This document shows positions 1 through 7,492 of a DNA stretch of 27,960 nucleotides, in pieces (the stretch's first letter is position 1; each line of letters starts with the position of its first letter). This stretch comes from Mxb001 sp044360385 (GTDB lineage Bacteria; Actinomycetota; Actinomycetes; S36-B12): the NCBI GenBank assembly GCA_044360385.1, contig JBIKKK010000008.1:1-27960 (forward strand), in the 5' to 3' direction. Made by a program: the position numbers and the translations under genes. The notes beneath the pieces are model-generated. The model was not told where the DNA came from. It saw nothing but the letters and a program-made list of their open reading frames with translations, and did no database searches.

Positions 1-289
1 CGTCCTTGACCTTGGCCTTGGACTTGAACATCTCCAGCATGCGGTCGGTCACGGCGAAGCCCCCGACCAGGTTGATCGCGCCGAGCAGGATCGCGATGAC
101 CCCGATGATGACCTCGGGCGCCGAGTCGGCCGCGCCGGTCACGGTGATACCACCGATGAGGACGATGCCGTGGATGGCATTGGCCCCGGACATCAGTGGT
201 GTGTGGAGGATCGTCGAGACCTTCGAGACGACCTCGAAGCCCACGAAGATGCTCAGCACGAAGATCGTGAGGAGCGCTACCCCGTCCAT
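1..289 (-). CDS. pntAb: NAD(P) transhydrogenase subunit alpha part 2 (PntAb), partial at 3' end
   Basis: Membrane part of the alpha subunit of proton-translocating NAD(P) transhydrogenase, which moves hydride between NADH and NADP+ using the proton gradient. Read on the minus strand, the protein starts MDGVALLTIFVLSIFVGFEV and is very hydrophobic. It contains the family stretch around TPLMSGANAIHGIVLIGG, followed by two more membrane segments and a charged, lysine-rich end that runs off the window. The ATG lies one base after the stop of pntAa, with a GGGAGG Shine-Dalgarno inside the end of that gene, so the two are translationally coupled. Separate Aa, Ab and B genes are common in actinomycetes and alphaproteobacteria. 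pntB would be expected just beyond the left edge, but it is not visible here. Confidence 0.93.
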   Translation of the reverse strand, partial: MDGVALLTIFVLSIFVGFEVVSKVSTILHTPLMSGANAIHGIVLIGGITVTGAADSAPEVIIGVIAILLGAINLVGGFAVTDRMLEMFKSKAKVKD

Positions 290-290
290 A

Positions 291-1430
291 TCAGGAACCT
301 CCCTGGAGCGCGGCCTGCGCTGCCTCGTTGCGCACGTCACCGTCGAGCACCACGGCGCAGCCGTCGATGATCTCGTCGGAGGCGTCGACGACGACCTGGC
401 CGTCCTTGGCGACGAGCGTGAGCAGTGAGTAGACGTTCATGGCGTAGAGCTGGGAGGCGTGCACCGGCATCTCGCTGGGCACGTCGCGACCACCCCAGAG
501 GATGACCTCGCCGACCATGAGCTCTTCACCGGGAAGCGAACCCTCGACATTGCCACCCGTCTCCGCGGCCAGGTCGACGACGACCGAGCCGGGCTTCATG
601 GCCTCGACCATGGATCGGGTCACCAGCAGCGGCGCCTGGCGGCCGGGGACCGCGGCCGTCGTGATGACGACATCGGCCTCAGCGATGTGGGGCGCGAGCA
701 GGTCGCGCTGGCGCTGCGCGCGGTCATCGCTCATCTCGCGGGCATAGCCGCCGGACCCCTCGAGGGCATCGAGTTCGAGTTGGATGAAGGTGGCGCCCAT
801 CGAGCGCACCTCGTCCGCGCTCGCGGCCCGGACGTCATACGCCGAGACCCGCGCTCCGAGGCGCTTCGCAGTGGCGATGGCCTGCAGGCCCGCGACGCCA
901 GCGCCCAGCACGAGCACGCGGGCCGGCTGGATGGTGCCCGCGGCGGTCATGAAGAGCGGGAAGAACTTCGGCAGGCGATCGGCGGCCACCAGCGCTGCCC
1001 GATAGCCCGTGACAAGCGACTGAGAGGTGAGTGCATCCATTGACTGCGCTCGCGAGATGCGCGGGACGAGCTCGAAGGAGAGACCCGTGGCACCCGCATC
1101 GTGGAGCCCTCGCACGGTGTCGAGGTCGATGGCGGGCGAGAGGAAGGACAGCGCGACCGCACCCTTCTTGAGGCGCTTGGCCCTCCCATAGTCCAGGGGC
1201 CGAACCGAAGCGACCACGTCTGCGGCAGCCAGGGCGTCGTCCATGGACGTCGTCGACACCACGAGGGCGCCGGCTGCGGAGTAATCGGCGTCCGGCGCGA
1301 AGGCAAGATCGCCCGCCCCTGACTCCACGACCACCTCGAAGCCCAATTGCGTGAACTTGCCCACGACGGACGGCACCACGGCCACCCGCCGCTCACCCGG
1401 GCGTGTTTCCCGGGGCACGAGCAGCCTCAT
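291..1430 (-). CDS. pntAa: NAD(P) transhydrogenase subunit alpha part 1 (PntAa)
   Basis: Soluble NAD(H)-binding domain I of the proton-translocating transhydrogenase; it works at the cytoplasmic face with PntAb and PntB. The 379-residue protein belongs to the alanine dehydrogenase/PNT family. The N-terminal part contains PRETRPGERRVA (about 6-17) and the family block SRAQSMDALTSQ (about 126-137). A Rossmann nucleotide-binding motif GAGVAG lies at about 176-181 and is followed by the acidic end of beta-2 (AYDVR). The ATG at 1430 was chosen because GGAGG lies 6-7 nt upstream and homologues start at this point. The frame stays open 141 nt further upstream, but that part overlaps the divergent gene and does not look like this family. 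Length matches PntAa, and the full-length fused PntA domain is absent, as expected for the split form. Confidence 0.95.
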   Translation of the reverse strand: MRLLVPRETRPGERRVAVVPSVVGKFTQLGFEVVVESGAGDLAFAPDADYSAAGALVVSTTSMDDALAAADVVASVRPLDYGRAKRLKKGAVALSFLSPAIDLDTVRGLHDAGATGLSFELVPRISRAQSMDALTSQSLVTGYRAALVAADRLPKFFPLFMTAAGTIQPARVLVLGAGVAGLQAIATAKRLGARVSAYDVRAASADEVRSMGATFIQLELDALEGSGGYAREMSDDRAQRQRDLLAPHIAEADVVITTAAVPGRQAPLLVTRSMVEAMKPGSVVVDLAAETGGNVEGSLPGEELMVGEVILWGGRDVPSEMPVHASQLYAMNVYSLLTLVAKDGQVVVDASDEIIDGCAVVLDGDVRNEAAQAALQGGS

Positions 1431-1460
1431 GTCAACCTCCGAGCCGCAGCCTACGACCAG

Positions 1461-1466
1461 TAGCGT
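1461..1466 (+). promoter_or_regulatory. candidate -10 element for a leaderless transcript of the tocopherol-cyclase-like gene
   Basis: TAGCGT fits the actinobacterial TANNNT -10 pattern and ends 7 nt before the ATG at 1474. There is no Shine-Dalgarno before this ATG. Transcription would therefore begin at or next to the start codon. The -35 region shows no clear consensus, so this rests on spacing alone. Confidence 0.4.
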
Positions 1467-1473
1467 GGATCGC

Positions 1474-2475
1474 ATGCGGAAACCTTGGGCCTTCGTTCGC
1501 GGGATTCGCCGGCCCGAGGCATTCCATGGCCGAGGCGTGCGGCGGGGCTTCTTCGAAGGCTGGTACGTCAAGCTCGTCGATCACCACCAGCAGGCTCGCT
1601 GGGCCATCATCCCCGGCGTCTTCCGCGGACGCGACGGTGAGGACGTCACCGACGAGGCCTTCGTGCAGGTGCTTGACGGCGCGACCGGTCGGTCCTGGTA
1701 CCACCGCTACGACACCTCCGACTTCGTCGCGGACGACAAGAGCTTCGATGTGCACGTCGGGCCCAACCACTTCTCGGCGAGCGGCGTGCACCTCGACCTG
1801 CCTCATCTGCGGGGTGACGTCGACTTCACGAGCGACTTTGATCCGTGGCCGGTGACCTGGCGTCGTCCGGGGATCATGGGTCCCTACGCCTGGGTGCCGC
1901 TCATGGAGTGCTACCACGGCGTCGTGTCCTTCGGCCACGACTTGCGCGGCCAGCTCATCGCAGACGGCGTAGGCCAGGACTTCACCGGAGGCCGCGGCTA
2001 TATCGAGAAGGACTGGGGCAGAGCCTTTCCTGCCGGCTACGTCTGGATGCACTCCAACCATCTTGCGGATGCACCGGAGGCGTCACTTGTCGCATCGGTT
2101 GCGATCATTCCCTGGCTGCGTTCGTCCTTCCGCGGCTTCATCGTGGGCTTGCGGCTCGGCCGTCGCCTGCACTCGTGGGCGACGTACAACGGTGCAAAGG
2201 AAAGGTCCCTGGAGATCGACGACAGCCACGTACGCTGGAGCCTCGAAGGGCCATCCGGGCTGCTCGAGCTCAGCGCCGAGCGAGTCCGGGGCGGACTGCT
2301 CCATGCACCCGTACGCACTCGAATGCACGAGCGGGTCGAGGAGACCCTGGACGCGACCCTGCACGTGAAGCTCACGGACGCGTCGGGACAGGTCGTGCTC
2401 GACACTGTCGCCACAAGTGCGGGGCTGGAAGTGCATGGTGACCTCGCGCGGCTGCTCGCTGTCGGCACGCGCTAG
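1474..2475 (+). CDS. tocopherol cyclase family protein
   Basis: A 333-residue protein with hallmarks of the tocopherol cyclase (VTE1/SLR1737) family, which in plants and cyanobacteria closes the chromanol ring of vitamin E. Visible family features are an N-terminal FFEGWYVKLVD (about 26-36), a GRGYIEKDWGRAFP segment (about 173-186) followed by WMHSNH (191-196), and many aromatic residues in a beta-rich protein. There is no signal peptide or membrane helix. Actinomycetes are not known for tocopherol synthesis and no other tocopherol genes are present, so the substrate is probably another prenylated quinol or lipid. The start at 1474 gives the family N-terminus; an in-frame GTG at 1465 is an alternative. 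The gene is divergent from pntAa (43 bp apart) and converges on the ABC1-type kinase gene with 12 bp between stops. Confidence 0.82.
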   Translation: MRKPWAFVRGIRRPEAFHGRGVRRGFFEGWYVKLVDHHQQARWAIIPGVFRGRDGEDVTDEAFVQVLDGATGRSWYHRYDTSDFVADDKSFDVHVGPNHFSASGVHLDLPHLRGDVDFTSDFDPWPVTWRRPGIMGPYAWVPLMECYHGVVSFGHDLRGQLIADGVGQDFTGGRGYIEKDWGRAFPAGYVWMHSNHLADAPEASLVASVAIIPWLRSSFRGFIVGLRLGRRLHSWATYNGAKERSLEIDDSHVRWSLEGPSGLLELSAERVRGGLLHAPVRTRMHERVEETLDATLHVKLTDASGQVVLDTVATSAGLEVHGDLARLLAVGTR

Positions 2476-2487
2476 GAGTTACGAACC

Positions 2488-4488
2488 TCAGAAGGGATCA
2501 TCGTCGTCGCGACGCGCGAGGATCTGCGCGACGACGCGCATCATCATCGCCGCCGATAGGAAGAGCCCAACGAAGCCGATGAGGCGCAGCGGATTAGCCA
2601 CCGTGTCGTTAGCCGTCAGGCCACCGGCGATGAGCACGAGGCCGGATCCGACGAGTCCGACAACACCGACCACCGTGAAGAGGATTCGGTTGAGCCAGCG
2701 CTCGACACGCTGGCCGTCGGTCCCGGAGTAGCGGTCGATACGCAGGGTCAGCCGGCCGCTGCGGGCCTGGAGGGCGAGGTCTTCACCCACCTGGGGCATG
2801 GAGCGCAGGATGGGCAGCGCCCGGACGAGCTCGCGGGTGAGCTGATCGCGCGGGTCGAGATCCTGATGGGCGACGATCTCGCCCATCCGCTCCTGTGCCG
2901 CGGGGCCCATGCGGAAGTCGGGGTCAAGGATGCGCAGCGTGCCGTCCAGGGTCAAGATTGCCCGCGCGAGAATCGTGAGCGCCGGCGGAGCGCCGACACC
3001 GTGGCGGTCAAGTACCCGGATGATCTCCGCTATGGCTCCCGGGTCAAAGCCACCGCCCTGCAAGGTCGTGAGTACGACTCCCAGGTCAAACTCGAGTGAC
3101 GTGATATCGATGCTCTCGCTGGCCTGACCCGCGACACGTCGCACCGCGCGTGCCAGGACGGAGGGATCACGCAAAGTGAAGCCGAGCGCCATCTGCTGCA
3201 GACCCTCGAGCGTGACGGGATCAATCCAGCCCACGGCGCCGAAGTCGATGAACCACAGCGTTCCGCTGCTATCGACCAGCACATTCCCCGGATGCGGATC
3301 AGCGTGGTAGACGCCATCGGTGAGGATCTGCGCGAGGAAGGAATCCAGCAGGTGCTTCGCGAGCTGCGATCGCGCCACGCCACAGATATCGACCGCGGAC
3401 GGATCTGAGACCGACTTGCCCGCCACCTCATCCATAACGAGCATGCGCCGCGTCGTCATTTCGCCATAGATCTCCGGGATTTCGACGCCGTCGTCGGTGA
3501 CACGGGCCCGGCGCATAGCGGCGTTGTTGGCGGCCTCGCGTGTGAAGTCGAGCTCCTCCGTGATCCCGGACACGAGCTCCCGAGCCAGTCCCACGATGCC
3601 CACCCGCCGCGCGGCCGCCGAACGCCGCTCGAGGTTGCGGGCACCGCCGATGAGGACGCGGCCGTCGATGGCGACACTCTCCTCGACGTCGGGTCGCTGC
3701 ACTTTGACGATGACATGTCGACCGTCCCGCAGCACGGCGCGATGGGTGACGCCGATTGACGCTGCGGCCAGGGGCTCCTCGTCGAAGCTTGCAAAGACCG
3801 AGGTGAGCGGAGCACCCAACTCGGTCTCCACCACTGAGCGCACCGTCGCGAAGGGAAGTCCCGGCACCGAGGAGCGCAGCTCCGCAAGTTCATCGGTGAT
3901 GACGGGGGGAAGGAGGTCATCGCGCGTCGAGGCAATCTGGCCGAACTTCACAAGCATCCCGCCGGACTCCTCGAGCGTGAGCCGAAGCGCGCGCGCGGTC
4001 TCAGGGGAAAGGAGTTCACTCCGAGAGGCAAGGCGCCGACCGATGAGCCCGTTCTTGCGCGCGATGCGGGCAATCTGGGTGAGGCGTCTCGTGACGGCAA
4101 TCCGCGCCTTGAGCGCTCGGATCGGCCTGGGGAATCCACGCCGCCCTCGTCGAGGTCGGAGCATGGCGTCGATGACCAGGCTGGCGACCAGCGCCACGAT
4201 GAGGGCGTAACCAAGCCAGGCCACGACCAGCAGGAAGGTCGCGCTGGAGTCATCCTCGAAGTCAATCTCGACATTGCCCTGGACCTGGATGCCCAAAAGG
4301 ATGAGACCGCCGAAGAAGCCGATCACGCCTGCGGCCAGCGAACGCAGGCGCCCGCGCCGGACGTCGAGGATCCTCGCCGAGAGCCACCCCATGAGCAGGG
4401 ACGCCAAGAACACGATCGTCACGACGACGATGAAGTCCCAGATGGAGCCCTCGCTCTGGATCACGGCCACATGCTCCCACGGCCCCAC
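2488..4488 (-). CDS. ABC1/AarF/UbiB-type atypical kinase with N- and C-terminal membrane segments
   Basis: Member of the ABC1 (AarF/UbiB/ADCK) atypical kinase family, linked to isoprenoid quinone and prenyl-lipid metabolism. The order in the 666 residues is: two or three hydrophobic segments (about 18-37, 52-68, 85-107), then the KxGQ motif KFGQ (181-184), an Ala-rich loop AAASIG (241-246), the ATP-site Lys in VIVKVQRP (about Lys262), a catalytic/metal block HADPHPGN (395-402) with FIDFGAVG (about 413-420), and two hydrophobic C-terminal segments (about 603-623, 635-655). The Ala-rich loop usually continues SxGQVH, but here it reads SIGVTH, so the Gln is replaced. Homologues are annotated UbiB, although actinomycetes make menaquinone rather than ubiquinone. 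The GTG at 4488 is only one possible start; a GTG eight codons downstream is also plausible. Confidence 0.9.
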   Translation of the reverse strand: MGPWEHVAVIQSEGSIWDFIVVVTIVFLASLLMGWLSARILDVRRGRLRSLAAGVIGFFGGLILLGIQVQGNVEIDFEDDSSATFLLVVAWLGYALIVALVASLVIDAMLRPRRGRRGFPRPIRALKARIAVTRRLTQIARIARKNGLIGRRLASRSELLSPETARALRLTLEESGGMLVKFGQIASTRDDLLPPVITDELAELRSSVPGLPFATVRSVVETELGAPLTSVFASFDEEPLAAASIGVTHRAVLRDGRHVIVKVQRPDVEESVAIDGRVLIGGARNLERRSAAARRVGIVGLARELVSGITEELDFTREAANNAAMRRARVTDDGVEIPEIYGEMTTRRMLVMDEVAGKSVSDPSAVDICGVARSQLAKHLLDSFLAQILTDGVYHADPHPGNVLVDSSGTLWFIDFGAVGWIDPVTLEGLQQMALGFTLRDPSVLARAVRRVAGQASESIDITSLEFDLGVVLTTLQGGGFDPGAIAEIIRVLDRHGVGAPPALTILARAILTLDGTLRILDPDFRMGPAAQERMGEIVAHQDLDPRDQLTRELVRALPILRSMPQVGEDLALQARSGRLTLRIDRYSGTDGQRVERWLNRILFTVVGVVGLVGSGLVLIAGGLTANDTVANPLRLIGFVGLFLSAAMMMRVVAQILARRDDDDPF

Positions 4489-4514
4489 CCGCGGGACGAT
4501 GGAGTCCTGTGATG

Positions 4515-4536
4515 CGGCTCACGCCTTGGTGAGCCG
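4515..4536. repeat. perfect 8-bp inverted repeat in the 4489-4835 intergenic region
   Basis: CGGCTCAC and GTGAGCCG form a perfect 8-bp stem around a 6-nt loop (GCCTTG). It lies 26 bp upstream of the start of the minus-strand kinase gene and about 110 bp before the small ORF. There is no T-run on either side. An operator or an RNA hairpin is more likely than a terminator, but no regulator can be assigned. Confidence 0.45.
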
Positions 4537-4593
4537 GTGCTCGCTCCATTGTCGCCGCAGGTGATCCTGGATTACATCGCCCTGACACGTTGG

Positions 4594-4608
4594 CTCCCTA
4601 CAAGGGAG
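4594..4608 (+). repeat. short hairpin upstream of the small ORF
   Basis: CTCCCT, a 3-nt loop (ACA) and AGGGAG form a perfect 6-bp stem. It ends about 27 nt before the AAGGAGG Shine-Dalgarno of the small ORF at 4649. The 3' arm resembles a Shine-Dalgarno and could compete for the same pairing; that is inference. Confidence 0.3.
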
Positions 4609-4648
4609 AAGACACCTGCACGAACCCGCTCCCACAAGGAGGAACACC

Positions 4649-4807
4649 GTGATCAGCACCACCCCCGCTGGCACTTCGATCTCGCTCTCCGGCACCTGGT
4701 TTGCCCGCGTGGGCCTGCGGCCCTACGAGCTGCTGGGCCTCACCGAGCGCACCACGGGGCCTCGCATGCCACTCCCCACGCTGCCGCGTCTCGATCTCGC
4801 TGCCTAG
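4649..4807 (+). CDS. small hypothetical protein (52 residues) with strong Shine-Dalgarno
   Basis: A short frame starting with GTG and ending with TAG. It encodes a 52-residue protein beginning MISTTPAGTSISLSG and ending in RLDLAA. It is preceded by AAGGAGG, six to seven bases before the GTG, the best Shine-Dalgarno in this part of the window, which is the main reason to call it real. The product is Ser/Thr/Leu/Pro rich, with no signal peptide, membrane helix, cysteine or recognisable domain. The stop is followed at once by a perfect 8-bp hairpin and then by the start of the SMP-30-like gene 28 bp downstream. It may be a small protein of the same transcript or a translated leader controlling the downstream gene. 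I do not recognise a family. Confidence 0.55.
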   Translation: MISTTPAGTSISLSGTWFARVGLRPYELLGLTERTTGPRMPLPTLPRLDLAA

Positions 4808-4827
4808 CCTGCCCCCCGCGGGGCAGG
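4808..4827 (+). promoter_or_regulatory. stem-loop between the small ORF and the SMP-30-like gene
   Basis: CCTGCCCC and GGGGCAGG form a perfect 8-bp GC-rich stem with a 4-nt loop. It starts one base after the small ORF stop and ends 8 bp before the ATG at 4836. The 3' arm includes the only purine-rich stretch that could serve as the downstream ribosome binding site. It could thus act as a weak terminator, an attenuator or a ribosome-site occluder. There is no T-run. The structure is seen in the sequence; the role is inferred. Confidence 0.45.
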
Positions 4828-4835
4828 ATGGGCCC

Positions 4836-5843
4836 ATGCCCAAGACCCGCCTCATTCCTCGCCGCTGGCGCCCGCCCCAGGATGTGGGGCTGCGCGGCCC
4901 CTTTGCGCCTAATGACGCTCTCGCTCGCCTCGAGGTAATCCCACTTCCCGGCACCGGTGCCGAGGATGTCGCCGTCGACACCTCCGGTGCGATCTACACC
5001 GGCACCCGCGAGGGATACCTGCTGCGCATCTCCCCCGACGGTCGCAGTGTCGAGCGCATCGCCCAGACGGGTGGTCGCCCCCTCGGCATCGAGGTCCACC
5101 CCGATGGCTGGTTGGTGGTGTGCGATGCGCACCGCGGCGTGCTGCGAGTCGACCCGTCGACAGGTGAGATCACCGAACTCGTCACCGCAATCGACGGTCG
5201 GCCCATGCGCTTCACCAATAACTGCGCGGTGACCAAGGAAGGCACGATCTACTTCTCCGACTCGTCCCAGCACTTCGGTCTCGAAGAGTTCAAGGGCGAC
5301 CTCCTCTCCCACACGAGTAGCGGCCGGCTGATACGCCGTGCGCCCGATGGAACCATCACGGTGCTACTCGACGACCTCGACTTCGCCAACGGCGTCGCCC
5401 TCGCTCAGGACGAATCCTTCGTGCTCGTCGCGGAGACGGGTGGCTATCGCGTGACGCGCTTGGACCTGGCCGGCCCCGAGGCGGGCCGGCGCTCTGTCAT
5501 CATCGACAACCTCCCCGGCATACCGGACAACATGTCGACGGGCAGCGACGGCGTCTTCTGGATCGCAATGCCGACTGCGCGCAACCGGCTCCTCGACCTC
5601 CTCCTGTCGCGCCCCGGCTTCCTGCGCTCCGCGGTCTGGTCCATGCCGGAGCGACTGCAGCCCGATGTCACCCGCATCACCTGGGTTGTAGGCATCGACG
5701 GCGAGGGTGACGTCGTACACAACCTGCAGGCTTCGGGCAAAGACTTCCACTACGTCACCGGCGTGCGGGAGCGCGACGGTCGGCTCTACCTGGGAAGCCT
5801 CGTCGAGCCCGGCGTGGCAATAGTCGACTTGGCCTCAGGGTGA
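4836..5843 (+). CDS. SMP-30/gluconolactonase/strictosidine-synthase-like beta-propeller protein
   Basis: A 335-residue soluble protein of the SMP-30/LRE and strictosidine-synthase-like superfamily, six-bladed propellers that often act as lactonases or related hydrolases on a bound metal. Repeated blade motifs are visible: EDVAVDTSGAIYTGTREGYL, then GIEVHPDGWLVVCDAHRGVL, TNNCAVTKEGTIYFSDSS, FANGVALAQDESFVLVAETG, and DNMSTGSDGVFWIAM. The overall pattern, including the FTNNCAV and NGVAL blocks and the late PDNMS segment, is closer to the strictosidine-synthase-like/APMAP branch than to gluconolactonase. There is no signal peptide. The start at 4836 was chosen because it matches the usual N-terminus; the frame is open further upstream but overlaps the small ORF. 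It ends 7 bp from the convergent decarboxylase gene. The substrate cannot be predicted. Confidence 0.85.
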   Translation: MPKTRLIPRRWRPPQDVGLRGPFAPNDALARLEVIPLPGTGAEDVAVDTSGAIYTGTREGYLLRISPDGRSVERIAQTGGRPLGIEVHPDGWLVVCDAHRGVLRVDPSTGEITELVTAIDGRPMRFTNNCAVTKEGTIYFSDSSQHFGLEEFKGDLLSHTSSGRLIRRAPDGTITVLLDDLDFANGVALAQDESFVLVAETGGYRVTRLDLAGPEAGRRSVIIDNLPGIPDNMSTGSDGVFWIAMPTARNRLLDLLLSRPGFLRSAVWSMPERLQPDVTRITWVVGIDGEGDVVHNLQASGKDFHYVTGVRERDGRLYLGSLVEPGVAIVDLASG

Positions 5844-5850
5844 CGTCGCG

Positions 5851-7476
5851 CTAAACGCGCTTGCCGAGCGCGTCGGTGAGTCGCAAGAGCGCCGGGCTGC
5901 GATCACCCTGCGGCACCACCGCGCGGATGATGCACAGCTCGTCCGAGGCCACCGCCTCAGACAGGGCGGCATCGAGCTCGTCCTCCGTCGTCGCGAGCCA
6001 GCCGCGACCGGTGCCGAAGACGGACGGCAGGAGTTCGGCCTGTAGGGCCGGGATGTCGTTGAAGGCGCCGTCCTTCATAGGCCGCTGCGTCCCGTAGCCA
6101 TGGTTGTCGAGGACCAGGATGATCGGCGTGACTCCGTGGAAGGCAGCGGTGGCGGCTTCAAGGCCGGTCATCGCGAAGGCGCCGTCCCCCACAAGGACCA
6201 CCGGACGCAGATGCGGCTCGGCGATTCCGGCACCGAGAGCACCGGGCACGGCGTAGCCCATCGTCGCGTAGTAGGCGCTCGCGAGGCACCAGTGCGGTGC
6301 GGAGAGGTCAACCGAGGCAAAGAGGCACTCACCCGGATCGACGAGGAGACCGTGGCCTTCGTCTAGGTGCGCGTCGACGGCGGCGATGACACGGGCAACG
6401 CACAAAGGCGCACCGATCTCAGGGGTGAAGTCGGGGCGCGGATGCAAGGACGACGTCACCACCTCCCCCTGGCCGCTCGCCGCATGAGCAAGCGCGGGCA
6501 GGAAGGCCCACAGCGGGACGTCCTTGTAGGTGCGCAGGCCGATCGTGACCTCGGTGTCCTGCGCATCGATGTGACGGTGCGGATCGAGGTGCGCAGTGAA
6601 GGCGCCCATTGTGAGGTCGGTGTTGAGTACGCCGAAGCTCACGACCGTGCTCGCGCCCTCGACGCGCTCGACGACCTCGGGTGATGACACCGCGCCCATG
6701 TAGACACCCAGCGACAGCGGATGCCGCTCAGGGAAGAGGCCCTTTGCGAGGGAGCTCGTCGCGACGGGGACCTGGAGACGCTCGGCCGCCTCGGAGAGAG
6801 CCGGTCCCAGTCCGCGGCGCCACACCATCGCGCCGGCGTGCACCACCGGGGTGGCGGAATCACGCAGGCACTCCATCGCATCGGCGACTGCTGCCTTGAG
6901 CCGATCATCGTCGACGGGCGGCAGGTGGGCGCGGAGGTGCTCGTGGCGCGGCGCAGCGATCGGCACCTCAACCATGTCACGGGGAATCTCGAGGTAGCCG
7001 GGGCGTTGCTGGGAGAGCACCTCGGAGATGACACGGTCGATCTCATCGGCGGCGACGGCGGGGTTGTCGATGACCGCCTGCGCGCAGGTGAGCTCCTCGA
7101 AGACGACGAGCTGGGAGTCGAAATTGCGAATCTTGTGGTGGAGGAGCACGTCGCCCGCGCGCTCGCGCAGGCCGGGCGCGCCTGACACGACGAGCAGGGG
7201 CACCTGCTCGGCCCAGGCACCGGCGACGGCATTGGCGATCTTGAGGCCGCCCACGCCATAGGTGACCGCCACGACTCCGAGGCCCTTGAGCCGGGCGTAG
7301 GCATCGGCTGCGAACGCCGCCCCCTGCTCGTCAGCGGTGACGAGGATGGGGAAGCCAACCTCTTCGAGATCGGCGAAGAGCCGCAGTGCGTAGTCACCGA
7401 CGATTCCGAAGCCCCGGTCTACCCCGCGCTGACGGAACCTGTCAGCCAGGTGCTGCGAAATCGTGAGTTCGTCCAC
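5851..7476 (-). CDS. thiamine-diphosphate-dependent 2-oxo acid decarboxylase (pyruvate/indolepyruvate decarboxylase type)
   Basis: A 541-residue cytoplasmic ThDP enzyme that should decarboxylate a 2-oxo acid to the aldehyde. The three expected domains are present. The N-terminal Pyr domain carries the activating Glu50 (ADEQGAAFAADAYAR) and the PDC-type pair His113-His114 (VLLHHKI), which separates decarboxylases from acetolactate synthases and benzoylformate decarboxylases. The C-terminal PP domain carries the ThDP motif GDGAFAMTG (430-438) to DNHGYG (Asn458). The order and the HH pair fit pyruvate, indolepyruvate or phenylpyruvate decarboxylase; which one cannot be decided here. The GTG at 7476 was chosen because the encoded N-terminus matches the family. 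It lies 16 bp after the YczE-like gene and has no Shine-Dalgarno but a TACTCT at -10 spacing. Confidence 0.88.
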   Translation of the reverse strand: MDELTISQHLADRFRQRGVDRGFGIVGDYALRLFADLEEVGFPILVTADEQGAAFAADAYARLKGLGVVAVTYGVGGLKIANAVAGAWAEQVPLLVVSGAPGLRERAGDVLLHHKIRNFDSQLVVFEELTCAQAVIDNPAVAADEIDRVISEVLSQQRPGYLEIPRDMVEVPIAAPRHEHLRAHLPPVDDDRLKAAVADAMECLRDSATPVVHAGAMVWRRGLGPALSEAAERLQVPVATSSLAKGLFPERHPLSLGVYMGAVSSPEVVERVEGASTVVSFGVLNTDLTMGAFTAHLDPHRHIDAQDTEVTIGLRTYKDVPLWAFLPALAHAASGQGEVVTSSLHPRPDFTPEIGAPLCVARVIAAVDAHLDEGHGLLVDPGECLFASVDLSAPHWCLASAYYATMGYAVPGALGAGIAEPHLRPVVLVGDGAFAMTGLEAATAAFHGVTPIILVLDNHGYGTQRPMKDGAFNDIPALQAELLPSVFGTGRGWLATTEDELDAALSEAVASDELCIIRAVVPQGDRSPALLRLTDALGKRV

Positions 7477-7482
7477 GCGGGC

Positions 7483-7488
7483 AGAGTA
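7483..7488 (-). promoter_or_regulatory. candidate -10 element for a leaderless decarboxylase transcript
   Basis: On the minus strand TACTCT fits TANNNT and is followed by exactly 6 nt and the GTG start at 7476, with no Shine-Dalgarno. This suggests an internal promoter giving leaderless mRNA, although readthrough from the upstream YczE-like gene is also possible. Confidence 0.45.
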
Positions 7489-7492
7489 GTGG

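Noticed and set aside
459..1043. 194-codon plus-strand frame opposite pntAa
   Set aside because: His/Arg/Asp-rich shadow of pntAa, without a ribosome site or domain.
2473..2490. Terminator between the convergent tocopherol-cyclase-like and kinase genes
   Set aside because: The 12-bp gap holds no inverted repeat or T-run; any terminator must lie within the coding ends.
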